A DNA stretch of 20,205 bases, taken from the NCBI GenBank assembly GCA_038258415.1, contig JBBSPY010000033.1, positions 1-20,205 on the forward strand. Reading direction: 5' to 3'. This stretch comes from Schlegelella_A sp038258415. Lineage in GTDB: Bacteria; Pseudomonadota; Gammaproteobacteria; Burkholderiales; Burkholderiaceae_C. Positions 1 through 6,470 of the stretch are shown here, piece after piece. How positions within the stretch are numbered: the stretch's first letter is position 1; each line of letters begins with the position of its first letter. A program made the position numbers and the translations under genes. The notes beneath the pieces were generated by a model. The model did no database searches and was not told the DNA's origin. It saw only the letters and a list, made by a program, of their open reading frames with translations.

Positions 1-1304
1 ATGCCGGGGAAGGCCTCGCCGCCGCCGACCACGGCGCCGCGCAGCGTCAGGCGGTACGAGCTCGGCTTCAGCTCGAGGTTGTCTCGGATATGCACCGGCG
101 GCGGCAGGAAGCCGACGTCCTGCGCGAACTTGCGGCGCACGCCCTTGATGCGCGTGAGCAGGTCGCCCTGGCGCTGCTTGTCCACCAGCGCGATCAGCCG
201 GTAGCCGACCTCGAGGCCGAGCGTGTCGACCGGCTGCAGGTCGTCCCACGTGGCTTCGGCGTTGGCTTCGACCGGGGCGGGCGGCGGCTTGGGCGCATTG
301 CGGGCGGTCAGCTGGCGGCGGTGCAGCGTCCAGGCGCCGTAGCCGAGCGCGGCGGCGATGCCGCCGAACACGAGATGCGGCATGCCGGGGATCGCGCCGA
401 GGGTGCCGAGCACGCCGGCCACGACCGCCAACGACCGCGGCGAAGAGAACACCTGCGCCGTGATCTGGCTGCCGACGTCGGCGTCCTTGCCGACGCGCGA
501 GACGACCATCGCCGCCGCGACCGAGATCAGCAGCGCCGGGATCTGCGCGACCAGCGCGTCGCCGACGGCAAGCAGGATGTAGCTGTCGGCCGCCTGCGAC
601 GCCGAAAGGTCGTGCTGGGCGATGCCGATGACGAAGCCGCCGATGATGTTGATGAAGAGGATCAGCAGGCCGGCCATGGCGTCGCCGCGCACGTACTTGG
701 AGGCGCCGTCCATCGAGCCGAAGAACTCGGCCTCGTCGCCCACTTCGGCGCGGCGGCGCCTGGCCTCCTTCTCGTCGATCAGGCCGGCGTTCATGTCGGC
801 GTCGATCGCCATCTGCTTGCCGGGCATCGCGTCGAGGGTGAAGCGCGCGCCGACCTCGGCGATGCGCTCTGCGCCCTTGGTCACCACGACGAAGTTGATG
901 ACGACGAGGATCGCGAACACGATCAGGCCGACCGCGAAGTTGCCGCCGATCAGGAAGTGGCCGAACGATTCGATCACCGCGCCGGCCGCGCCCGGGCCGT
1001 TGTGGCCCTCGAGCAGCACGACGCGGGTCGACGCGACGTTGAGCGAAAGCCGGAGCAGCGTCGTCAGCAGGATGACGGCGGGAAACGCGGCGAAGTCGAG
1101 CGGACGCACCATGTAGGCCGCGACCATCATCACCATCAGCGCCATCGCGATGTTGAACGTGAACAGCAGGTCGAGCGCGACCGGCGGCAACGGCAGCACC
1201 ATCATCGCCAGGATCATCACGACGACGAGCGGCGCCATCAACGACCTGATCGCCTTCGCGTTGGGTCCGAGCCAGGCCTGGCCCTTGAGCATCAGTTCGT
1301 TCAT
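1..1304 (-). CDS. flhA: FlhA, flagellar type III export gate protein (N-terminal part, cut by window edge)
   Basis: FlhA is the integral membrane export gate; its ring uses the proton motive force to drive secretion of rod, hook and filament subunits. About 434 codons from the start are visible and the C-terminus lies outside the window. The visible part has several hydrophobic segments. The conserved stretch LLTTLLRLSLNVASTR is present, followed by the FHIPEP-family cytoplasmic loop with GGNFAVG, FVVVTKGAERIAEVGARF and LDAMPGKQMAIDADMNAG. After the last membrane segment comes the linker and the start of the cytoplasmic domain. The ATG (1302-1304) overlaps the flhB stop as ATGA, which fixes the start and implies translational coupling. 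Identification is secure because these motifs are specific to FlhA and its virulence homologues, and the flagellar context rules out the latter. Confidence 0.97.
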   Translation of the reverse strand, partial: MNELMLKGQAWLGPNAKAIRSLMAPLVVVMILAMMVLPLPPVALDLLFTFNIAMALMVMMVAAYMVRPLDFAAFPAVILLTTLLRLSLNVASTRVVLLEGHNGPGAAGAVIESFGHFLIGGNFAVGLIVFAILVVINFVVVTKGAERIAEVGARFTLDAMPGKQMAIDADMNAGLIDEKEARRRRAEVGDEAEFFGSMDGASKYVRGDAMAGLLILFINIIGGFVIGIAQHDLSASQAADSYILLAVGDALVAQIPALLISVAAAMVVSRVGKDADVGSQITAQVFSSPRSLAVVAGVLGTLGAIPGMPHLVFGGIAAALGYGAWTLHRRQLTARNAPKPPPAPVEANAEATWDDLQPVDTLGLEVGYRLIALVDKQRQGDLLTRIKGVRRKFAQDVGFLPPPVHIRDNLELKPSSYRLTLRGAVVGGGEAFPG

Positions 1305-2470
1305 GCGGTGGCTTCAGGAGCGAGGTTCGGAGGGTTCTTCTCGTGCGGGTCGAGCTCGCGCGGCACCTCGAGCTCGGGCAACTCGGCGGGCATCGGCGCG
1401 CGGCCGGCGAGCGCCGAACGCAGCTGGTAGACGTAGGCGAGCACCTGCGCGACGGCGGCGAACAGCGCCGCCGGGATCTCGCGGTCGAGCTCGGCGTGGG
1501 CGTAGAGCGCACGCGCCAGCACGGGCGCCTGCAGAACCGGTACCTTGGCGCCGGTGGCGACGTCGCGGATGCGCATCGCCAGCAGGTCGGCTCCCTTGGC
1601 GACGACGCGCGGCGCGCCCATCGAGCCGTCGTCGTACTTGAGCGCGACGGCGTAGTGGGTCGGGTTCATGACCACGAGGTCGGCATTCGGCACCGCCGTC
1701 AGCATCCGCCGCTTGGTCATCTCGCGCATCCGCGCGCGGACCTTGCCCTTGACCTCGGCGTTGCCCTCGAGCTCCTTGTGCTCCTGCTTGACCTCCTGGT
1801 GGCTCATCTTGAGCTTGTTGGCGTGCAGGCGCTTCTGCAGCGGCACGTCGACCAGCGCGAACAGCGCCAGCGCCACGACGAGCATCGACACGCCACCCGC
1901 GATCACGCCCGACGCCGAGCCGATCGCCGCCGGCACCGGCATGGCGAGAACACCGGCGAACGCAGAGGCGTGGTTGGACAGCCAGGCCGCGCCGACGCCG
2001 CCGAGCACGAGCGCGAGCACGCTGGCCTTGATCGCGTCGATCAGCTGCTGCTTGGAGAACACGCGGCCGATGCCGGCGAGCGGATCGAGCTTGGAGAACT
2101 TCGGCTCGATCGGCTTCCAGGTCCAGCCGAGCCGACCCATGGCGAGCGCGGCGAGCGCGGCCACCGCCATCATCGCCAGGCCGAAGGGAATCGCCGCCAT
2201 CGCCCAGGTGAGCGCGCCGTCGCCGAGGCGCTGGGCCATGGCGTGCTCGCCGAGCGCCTGGGAGCGATCGAAGGTGAGCGCGGCCGCCACGCTGTCCTTC
2301 AGCACGCCGCTCATCACCGGCGCAGCGACGGCGATCAGTGCGCCACCGCCGGCCACCGCGGCGAAGTGGCCGAGATCGCGCGAACGTGCGACCTGGCCTT
2401 CCTCGCGCGCCTTCTCGAGCTTGCGCTCGGTGGCGGGAAGTTGTTTGTCTTGAGCGGAGTTGTCGGACAT
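1301..2470 (-). CDS. flhB: FlhB, export apparatus specificity switch protein
   Basis: FlhB (389 aa) is a membrane component of the flagellar export apparatus. Its cytoplasmic domain cleaves itself and switches substrate from rod/hook to filament type, together with FliK. The N-terminus carries the typical ATERKLEKAREEGQVARSRD, then four hydrophobic segments between about residues 30 and 215. After these come the connecting helix region (KMSHQEVKQEHKELEG) and the autocleavage motif NPTH at residues 269-272, the same numbering as the E. coli protein. The C-terminal tail is proline rich (PELEVPRELDPHEKNPP). The gene overlaps flhA by four bases and follows cheY after a 76-bp gap. The start at MSDNSAQDK fits the family; an upstream alternative in another frame was discarded. 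Confidence 0.97.
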   Translation of the reverse strand: MSDNSAQDKQLPATERKLEKAREEGQVARSRDLGHFAAVAGGGALIAVAAPVMSGVLKDSVAAALTFDRSQALGEHAMAQRLGDGALTWAMAAIPFGLAMMAVAALAALAMGRLGWTWKPIEPKFSKLDPLAGIGRVFSKQQLIDAIKASVLALVLGGVGAAWLSNHASAFAGVLAMPVPAAIGSASGVIAGGVSMLVVALALFALVDVPLQKRLHANKLKMSHQEVKQEHKELEGNAEVKGKVRARMREMTKRRMLTAVPNADLVVMNPTHYAVALKYDDGSMGAPRVVAKGADLLAMRIRDVATGAKVPVLQAPVLARALYAHAELDREIPAALFAAVAQVLAYVYQLRSALAGRAPMPAELPELEVPRELDPHEKNPPNLAPEATA

Positions 2471-2512
2471 GGCGGGTGCGTCGCGTCACCGGATTGTTCC
2501 GGGGCACCCTCG

Positions 2513-2534
2513 AAACTTGAGCCCGATAAGGGCC
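2513..2534. repeat. Dispersed intergenic element, copy 1 (core TTGAGCCCGATAA)
   Basis: Lies in the 76-bp gap between cheY and flhB. It matches 19 of 22 positions with bases 6320-6341, which overlap a fliC1 promoter, and shares TTGAGCCCGA with bases 11269-11290 upstream of fliS. The element contains a small GCCC-GATAA-GGGC inverted repeat. On the minus strand it also supplies TCAAGTTT, a good sigma-28 -35 sequence, but no convincing -10 follows towards flhB. Its function is unknown. Confidence 0.45.
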
Positions 2535-2546
2535 CGGAAGTCCGCG

Positions 2547-2984
2547 CTATTCCGCCGCCACCGACACCTCTGCGGCCGGGGCCGCTGCCACCTCGGCGGC
2601 CTTCGCGGCCGCGTCGAACAGCCGCGGCGCCGCTCGGCGCATCTTCTGAGCCAGCACCTCGCGCGAGAACGGCTTGACGATGTAGCCGGCGGCGCCTTCG
2701 GCCGCGGCGCGGACGATCTCGTCCTTGCGTGCCTCCGCCGTCACCATCAGCACCGGCAGGCCGCGCCAGCGGTCTTCCTTGCGGATCGCACCGAGCAGCT
2801 CGAAGCCGTTCAGGCCGGGCATGCCGATGTCGGTGATCACGAAGTCGAAGGTCTCGGCGCGCAACTTCTCGAGCGCGGCGAGGCCGTCACCCGCCTCCTG
2901 CACCGAGTCGAAGCCGAGCTCGCGCAGCTGCATGCGCAGCACCCGGCGCAGGGTCGCGAAGTCGTCGACGACGAGGATGCGCAC
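2547..2984 (-). CDS. CheY-like single-domain response regulator
   Basis: A 145-aa receiver domain with no output domain. It is probably a CheY that, when phosphorylated, binds the flagellar switch. From the GTG start, the acidic pair is D7-D8 (ILVVDD), the phospho-acceptor is D52 (FVITDIGMPG), the threonine is T82 (VLMVTAE), and Y101 with K104 (GYIVKPF) occupy the positions of E. coli CheY Y106 and K109. The last 25 residues are an Ala/Glu-rich tail not found in short CheY proteins. There is no ATG in frame; GTG at 2984 is the best start, 23 bases after the motB stop, and a CTG overlapping that stop is an alternative. Cotranscription with motAB is likely. CheA is not in the window, so a true chemotaxis role is inferred; cheY1 would be a usual label. 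Confidence 0.88.
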   Translation of the reverse strand: MRILVVDDFATLRRVLRMQLRELGFDSVQEAGDGLAALEKLRAETFDFVITDIGMPGLNGFELLGAIRKEDRWRGLPVLMVTAEARKDEIVRAAAEGAAGYIVKPFSREVLAQKMRRAAPRLFDAAAKAAEVAAAPAAEVSVAAE

Positions 2985-3007
2985 CTTGCGTGGGCTCGCT
3001 GCGTGGG

Positions 3008-4000
3008 TCAGCGCCCGAAGCCGGTGCCGAACGTTCCGAGCCGCGGGCCACCCAGCGCCCTCGCCGCCGGCTCGCCGCTGCCGGCCTCGGCGGCACCGGC
3101 GCTCTCGTCCGCCTCGCCCTGGTTGGGCGCGAGGAGCAACAGGCGCTCCTCGGCCTCGCGATTGAGGACGATGACGCTGATCCGCCGGTTCATCGGGCTG
3201 GTCGGCTCCGACGGCGTGAAGAGACGGCTCGACGCCATGCCCTGCACCAGCGCCATGCGGTCGTCGGGCAGCCCGCCGGCGACGATCTCGCGTCGGCTCG
3301 CATTGGCCCGGTCGCTCGACAGTTCCCAGTTGCTGTAGCCGCGCTCGCCACCGGAGAACGGCTGCGCGTCGGTGTGGCCCTCGAGCGTGACGCGGTTCGG
3401 CACGTCGACCAGCACCTTGCCTATCTCCTGCAGCAGGTCGCGCATGTAGGGCTTCACGACCGCGCTGCCGCTGTCGAACATCGGCCGGTTCTGCTCGTCG
3501 ACGATCTGGATGCGCAGGCCGTCGCGCGTCATGTCGAGCCGGATCTGCGACTTCATCGCCGCCAGCTTCGGGCTGGCGGTCAGCGCCTGCTCGACCTTCT
3601 GCTTGAGCGCCTCGAGCCGGGCCGCCTCGGCCCGCTTCTGCTCGGCCTTGAGCGCCTTGAGCGCCAGCAGCTTGCGCCTGGCCTCGACGTCGCCGTCCTT
3701 GACCTGGCCCGTGGTCCGCGACAGGTCGGTGCCGCCGCCGCGAACCACGTGCGACGAATCGCCCGACCCGGTGCCGCCCATCAGCGACACGCGGAGCGGC
3801 GAGTTGAAGAAATCGGCGATGCCCTTCTTGTCGCCCTCGGTCGTCGAGCCGAGCAGCCACATCAGGAGGAAGAACGCCATCATCGCCGTCACGAAGTCGG
3901 CGTAGGCGATCTTCCAGGCGCCGCCGTGATGGGTGTGGCCGCCCTTCTTGATCCGCTTGATGATGATCGGCTGGAGCTTCTTCGAGTCGCCGGCCATCAT
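3008..4000 (-). CDS. motB: MotB, stator peptidoglycan-anchoring protein
   Basis: MotB (330 aa) pairs with MotA to form the proton-driven stator and anchors it to peptidoglycan. A short basic cytoplasmic N-terminus (KKLQPIIIKRIKKGG) leads into a single membrane helix at about residues 31-51 containing the proton-binding aspartate D35 in AYADFVTAMMAFFLLMWLL. A plug/linker with an Ala/Lys/Glu-rich coiled-coil-like stretch (about 107-140) follows. The OmpA-like peptidoglycan-binding domain spans about residues 175-280 and carries LEGHTDAQPF and PMNRRISVIVLN. A Gly/Ala-rich tail ends the protein. Two adjacent ATGs (4000 and 3997) are both possible, with GGAG 4 or 7 bases upstream. The longer in-frame extension to 4081 overlaps motA and is unlike the family, so it was rejected. 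Confidence 0.97.
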   Translation of the reverse strand: MMAGDSKKLQPIIIKRIKKGGHTHHGGAWKIAYADFVTAMMAFFLLMWLLGSTTEGDKKGIADFFNSPLRVSLMGGTGSGDSSHVVRGGGTDLSRTTGQVKDGDVEARRKLLALKALKAEQKRAEAARLEALKQKVEQALTASPKLAAMKSQIRLDMTRDGLRIQIVDEQNRPMFDSGSAVVKPYMRDLLQEIGKVLVDVPNRVTLEGHTDAQPFSGGERGYSNWELSSDRANASRREIVAGGLPDDRMALVQGMASSRLFTPSEPTSPMNRRISVIVLNREAEERLLLLAPNQGEADESAGAAEAGSGEPAARALGGPRLGTFGTGFGR

Positions 4001-4030
4001 CGTTCTCCGATTTCTTCGTTTGCGGCTGCG

Positions 4031-4051
4031 GGCGGTGGGGAGCCACCCGCC
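4031..4051 (-). other. Hairpin in the motA-motB spacer
   Basis: Within the 73-bp gap between motA and motB, GGCG-GTGG (4031-4038) can pair with CCAC-C-CGCC (4043-4051) around a GGAG loop: eight base pairs with one bulged base. No U tract follows on the minus strand, so it is not a standard terminator. It could affect mRNA stability or the MotA:MotB ratio, but this is inference. Confidence 0.4.
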
Positions 4052-4073
4052 TCCGAAATGAGGCTGGCTGGGA

Positions 4074-4937
4074 TCACGCATTCTTCCACTTCACGTGGCC
4101 TTCGAGCTCGGCAAACGTCGGCCGGTCCTTCGAGTAGAGGACCTTGCGCCCGAACTCGACGGCGACCTGGGGCGCGTAGCCCTGCATCGACGCGAGGAGC
4201 GTGGTCTTGATGCACTGCAGTTCCTTCGAGCCTTCGTCGACCTTCTGCTCCATCAACCCGCCGAGCGGCTCGACGACGGCGTAGGCCAGCAGGATGCCGA
4301 GGAAGGTGCCGACCAGCGCCGATCCGATCATGCCGCCGAGGATCGCCGGTGGCTGGCCGACCGAGCCCATCGTGTTGACGACGCCGAGAACGGCGGCGAC
4401 GATGCCGAAGGCGGGCAATGCGCCGGCCAGTCGCTGCAGCGCGGCAACCGGACCATGCGCCTCGTTGTGATGGGTCTCGATCTCCGAGTCCATCAGGCTC
4501 TCGATCTCGTGCGAATTGAGGTTGCCCGAGACCATCATGCGCAGGTAGTCGGTGATGAACTCGACCACGTGATGGTCGGAGCCGACGGTCGCGTATTTCT
4601 GGAAGATGGGCGAGGCATGCGGGTCCTCGACGTCCTTCTCGATCGCCATCAGGCCTTCCTTGCGCGCCTTCTGCAGGACGTCGTAGAGCAGCGCCATGAG
4701 CTCCATGTAGCGCGCCTTGGAGTACTTGGAGCCCTTGAGCACGCCGGGAATCGCCGCGAGCGTGGCCTTCAGCACCTTGGGCTGGTTGTTCACCGCGAAG
4801 GCGCCGAGCGAACCGCCGAGGATCGCCATCAGCTCGGTCGGCAGCGCGTGCAGGATCACGCCGATGTTGCCGCCGTGCAGGATGAAGGCACCGAAGATGC
4901 AGCCGAGCGCGATGCCGTAGCCGATCAGGACAATCAT
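4074..4937 (-). CDS. motA: MotA, stator proton channel protein
   Basis: MotA (287 aa) forms the pentameric membrane ring of the stator, coupling proton flow to torque on FliG. Hydrophobic segments occur near residues 1-20, 30-50, 170-190 and 200-222. The cytoplasmic loop contains R92 and E100 (ARKEGLMAIE), corresponding to the torque residues R90 and E98 of E. coli MotA. The conserved channel prolines are P175 (GALPAFGIVAAVLG) and P224 (AVVEPLGG), again offset by two from E. coli. The gene is preceded by its own strong sigma-28 promoter, giving a leader of roughly 42 nt. No clear Shine-Dalgarno sequence is visible before the ATG. It is separated from flhC by an intrinsic terminator, so motAB is not simply the tail of the flhDC transcript. 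Confidence 0.98.
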   Translation of the reverse strand: MIVLIGYGIALGCIFGAFILHGGNIGVILHALPTELMAILGGSLGAFAVNNQPKVLKATLAAIPGVLKGSKYSKARYMELMALLYDVLQKARKEGLMAIEKDVEDPHASPIFQKYATVGSDHHVVEFITDYLRMMVSGNLNSHEIESLMDSEIETHHNEAHGPVAALQRLAGALPAFGIVAAVLGVVNTMGSVGQPPAILGGMIGSALVGTFLGILLAYAVVEPLGGLMEQKVDEGSKELQCIKTTLLASMQGYAPQVAVEFGRKVLYSKDRPTFAELEGHVKWKNA

Positions 4938-4985
4938 GGTGCAGCGGGTTTCGGTCGGGGTGGGCGGGCGGCGTGGGCGAAACCT

Positions 4986-5012
4986 TTATCGGCGGCCCGG
5001 TGCGCAGCTTGA
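4986..5012 (-). promoter_or_regulatory. Sigma-28 (FliA) promoter of motA
   Basis: On the minus strand: TCAAGCTG (5012-5005), an 11-base spacer, then GCCGATAA (4993-4986), a perfect match to the known sigma-28 -10 consensus with the usual spacing. Transcription would start near 4979, about 42 bases before motA. Confidence 0.88.
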
Positions 5013-5035
5013 GGCAGCCGCACCAGTCTCGATCC

Positions 5036-5063
5036 AAAGAAAAGCGGGTCCCGAAGGACCCGC
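5036..5063 (-). terminator. Intrinsic terminator after flhDC / candidate sRNA
   Basis: On the minus strand, GCGGGTCC (5063-5056), loop TTCG (5055-5052), GGACCCGC (5051-5044): a perfect 8-bp stem closed by the very stable C(UUCG)G tetraloop, followed by TTTTCTTT (5043-5036). On the plus strand there is no T tract, so it acts only on minus-strand transcripts. It would end flhDC transcripts before motA. Confidence 0.85.
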
Positions 5064-5068
5064 GTCAA

Positions 5069-5086
5069 AGCACAGGGTACTGTGCT
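5069..5086 (-). other. Perfect 7-bp hairpin upstream of the terminator
   Basis: AGCACAG (5086-5080), loop of four, CTGTGCT (5075-5069) on the minus strand. It stands five bases before the terminator stem and forms the first hairpin of the candidate sRNA. Confidence 0.6.
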
Positions 5087-5119
5087 GGAGGAGACAAGCA
5101 AGAAAACAGAGAGCCCGGT

Positions 5120-5146
5120 TCTTCGGCCGCCCGCGCGAGGACTTGA
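5120..5146 (-). promoter_or_regulatory. Sigma-28-type promoter of the candidate small RNA
   Basis: On the minus strand: TCAAGTCC (5146-5139), an 11-base spacer, then GCCGAAGA (5127-5120), 6 of 8 with GCCGATAA. The -35 shares TCAAGTC with both fliC1 promoters in this window. It begins 26 bases after the flhC stop codon and directs transcription into the terminator at 5063-5036, so its product would be short. Confidence 0.55.
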
Positions 5147-5154
5147 TCCTCGCG
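5134..5154. promoter_or_regulatory. Perfect inverted repeat overlapping the sRNA promoter -35
   Basis: CGCGAGGA (5134-5141), five-base loop, TCCTCGCG (5147-5154): an 8-bp perfect inverted repeat whose centre is the -35 sequence of the candidate sRNA promoter. It could be a hairpin at the 3' end of flhC mRNA, or an operator. No U tract follows, so it is not a standard terminator. Confidence 0.5.
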
Positions 5155-5171
5155 TCGCGCGGAGCCGTGAA

Positions 5172-5708
5172 CTAGTGCATGCGGATGGAGCCCTGGGCCT
5201 TGCCCTTGCCGGCGCGCGCCGGCGGACAGCACAGCCCGCACTGGTAGTGCTTGGCGATCTCGTGCGGGTGGGTCACGAAATGGCCGCCGCACAGCGAGCA
5301 CTTCGTCATCGTCAGCATGCCGTTGTCGACGAACTTGACGAGACGCCAGGCGCGAGTCACGGAGAGGAGCGGCTCGAGGTCCTGCGCCTTCGTCTGCTCC
5401 TGGTAGAGCTGGTAGGCCTTGATCACCGCGTCGATTTCGTCGAGCGCACTGACCTTGTTCAGGTATTCGTGGATGTTGAGGAAGAGCGAGGCGTGGATGT
5501 TCGGCTGCCAGGTCATGAACCAGTCGGTCGAGAAGGGCAGCTGGCCCTTGCTCGGCGACTTGCCCGCGACTTCCTTGTACAGGCGCAGCAGCCGCTCGTA
5601 GGAGAGATCGGTTTCCGACTCGAGCACCTGCAGCCGCGCGCCGAGGTGGATCAGCGCGACGGCGCGGCTGATCTGCTTGGCTTCGGTGAGGATCGATTTC
5701 GCGCCCAT
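5172..5708 (-). CDS. flhC: FlhC, flagellar master transcription activator subunit
   Basis: FlhC (178 aa) forms the FlhD4C2 complex that activates class II flagellar promoters with sigma-70. The N-terminal helical part (residues about 5-130) is followed by the zinc site with C137 and C140 (KCSLCGGHF) and C157 and C160 (YQCGLCCPP), the same residue numbers as the zinc ligands of the E. coli protein. The ATG at 5708 begins two bases after the flhD stop, so the pair is translationally coupled. A longer in-frame start at 5843 lies inside flhD and was rejected. The 3' side is followed by three perfect hairpins, the last a terminator. Confidence 0.97.
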   Translation of the reverse strand: MGAKSILTEAKQISRAVALIHLGARLQVLESETDLSYERLLRLYKEVAGKSPSKGQLPFSTDWFMTWQPNIHASLFLNIHEYLNKVSALDEIDAVIKAYQLYQEQTKAQDLEPLLSVTRAWRLVKFVDNGMLTMTKCSLCGGHFVTHPHEIAKHYQCGLCCPPARAGKGKAQGSIRMH

Positions 5709-5710
5709 GC

Positions 5711-6034
5711 TCAGGCCGCCTCTTGGTGGCGACCCGCCATCAGGATGGAGGCGTGCAGGCGCGAGGTGGCATCGTTGGCCGCGGTCTTGCCGTGGTTGGT
5801 GAGCAGGCCCCAGACCATGTCGTCGTCCATGCGGAAGCGACACAGCAGCGTGTTGCCCGAGGCGATCCTCATCATCTGCGCCGGCGTCAGCAGCGCGATG
5901 AGCGCTGCGCTCTCCTCGCTGATGCCCAGGCGATAGAGCGCCTGCTCGCGGTCGGTGCGGATGAGGCTCTGGGCGAGCATCAGGTAAGAGAGGTTCGCTT
6001 CGCGAATCTCGGCGAGGATCTGGTCTGCGTTCAT
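5711..6034 (-). CDS. flhD: FlhD, flagellar master regulator subunit
   Basis: FlhD (107 aa) partners FlhC in the master regulator complex. The N-terminal helices contain IREANLSYLMLAQSLIR, close to the E. coli form, and C65 (TLLCRFR) occupies the position of the inter-subunit disulfide cysteine of E. coli FlhD. The start at 6034 is supported by GGAG eight bases upstream and by family length; a longer frame reaching 6226 was discarded. The upstream region is shared with the divergent fliC1 gene. No clear sigma-70 promoter or FlhDC site could be read by eye. Confidence 0.96.
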   Translation of the reverse strand: MNADQILAEIREANLSYLMLAQSLIRTDREQALYRLGISEESAALIALLTPAQMMRIASGNTLLCRFRMDDDMVWGLLTNHGKTAANDATSRLHASILMAGRHQEAA

Positions 6035-6155
6035 GTCGTGGGCTCCGTGATCTGCTGTGTGTCTGTGTGGTGGTCGGTTCGGAAGGTCTGGTGCCTTTCT
6101 CGATGGAATGGATTCTGAAGACCGGAACTGGCCCGGAACATCAGGCCTGCTCGGT

Positions 6156-6167
6156 CGCTTGAGTCCA
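6156..6167 (+). repeat. 12-mer direct repeat CGCTTGAGTCCA, copy 1
   Basis: Identical to bases 6492-6503 in the same intergenic region, 336 bases apart. The reverse strand reads TCAAGCG, like a sigma-28 -35, but no -10 is found at the right distance. Confidence 0.5.
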
Positions 6168-6222
6168 GCTTCTTCCATGGACCTTGTCAGGCAAGTTCCT
6201 ACGGGCCCCGTCGCGCCTGTGC

Positions 6223-6249
6223 TCAAGTCGATCGGCGCCTAGCCGAAAA
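6223..6249 (+). promoter_or_regulatory. Sigma-28 promoter upstream of fliC1 (distal)
   Basis: TCAAGTCG (6223-6230), an 11-base spacer, GCCGAAAA (6242-6249), 7 of 8 with GCCGATAA. It would give a leader of about 297 nt before fliC1. An inverted repeat GCCGAA (6242-6247) / TTCGGC (6257-6262) overlaps its -10. Confidence 0.75.
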
Positions 6250-6308
6250 CGCCGGGTTCGGCCGGAACACCTCGACTCGGGAACGCCAACTTTTTCAGCT
6301 TTCCAGCC

Positions 6309-6336
6309 TCAAGTCGCGCAAACGGGAGCCCGATAA
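6309..6336 (+). promoter_or_regulatory. Sigma-28 promoter upstream of fliC1 (proximal)
   Basis: TCAAGTCG (6309-6316), a 12-base spacer, CCCGATAA (6329-6336). The -35 is identical to that of the distal promoter 86 bases upstream. The leader would be about 210 nt. The spacer is one base longer than at motA, fliD and fliS. Confidence 0.7.
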
Positions 6337-6341
6337 CGGCC
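6320..6341. repeat. Dispersed intergenic element, copy 2
   Basis: Matches 19 of 22 positions with bases 2513-2534 in the cheY-flhB gap. Here it includes the -10 of the proximal fliC1 promoter, so part of the similarity may reflect promoter constraint. Confidence 0.45.
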
Positions 6342-6470
6342 ACAACGGTGAGGAGCAATCCAACCCGGGGTCCGGAGTCAGAGGCCGACGGTTGTCTTCA
6401 AGGCAACCCAGGAAGACGAACCCGGGCGCAGCGGGCCGGTGGTTTGCGCCGCCGGCTGCTCGGAGCGGAG

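Larger units (their letters stand above)
5036..5112 (-). ncRNA. Candidate sigma-28-dependent small RNA between flhC and motA
   Basis: A promoter-to-terminator unit of about 77 nt with no open reading frame. The 5' part (about 5112-5087) is single stranded and pyrimidine rich, ending in UCUCCUCC (5094-5087), complementary to Shine-Dalgarno sequences. Next is a perfect 7-bp hairpin, AGCACAG-UACC-CUGUGCU (5086-5069), then a five-base linker, then a GC-rich terminator hairpin with a UUCG loop and the tract UUUUCUUU. Such a layout is typical of Hfq-dependent trans-acting sRNAs. E. coli MotR, a sigma-28-dependent sRNA, lies at the same flhC-motA position, but no sequence relation is claimed. The start site is estimated from the promoter, and the whole call is an inference from sequence. 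Confidence 0.55.

Noticed and set aside
90..1430. Long plus-strand open frame of 446 codons opposite flhA
   Set aside because: It is antisense to the flhA motifs, very rich in His/Arg/Asp as expected of a GC-driven shadow frame, and has no recognisable domain. The same applies to many long frames across the window.
2494..2520. Sigma-28 promoter for flhB on the minus strand (TCAAGTTT at 2520-2513)
   Set aside because: The -35 is good but the sequence 11 bases on is CGGAACAA, only 3 of 8 with the -10 consensus; flhB is also expected to be a class II gene.
5044..5063. Plus-strand terminator at the UUCG hairpin
   Set aside because: On the plus strand the stem is followed by GTCAAAG with no T tract, and there is no plus-strand gene to end there.
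5087..5094. GGAGGAGA on the plus strand as a ribosome binding site
   Set aside because: No start codon follows at a usable distance and no conserved plus-strand frame exists; it is better read as the complement of the sRNA pyrimidine tract.
6136..6162. Minus-strand sigma-28 promoter towards flhD (TCAAGCGA)
   Set aside because: The sequence at the -10 position is TGATGTTC, which does not resemble GCCGATAA.
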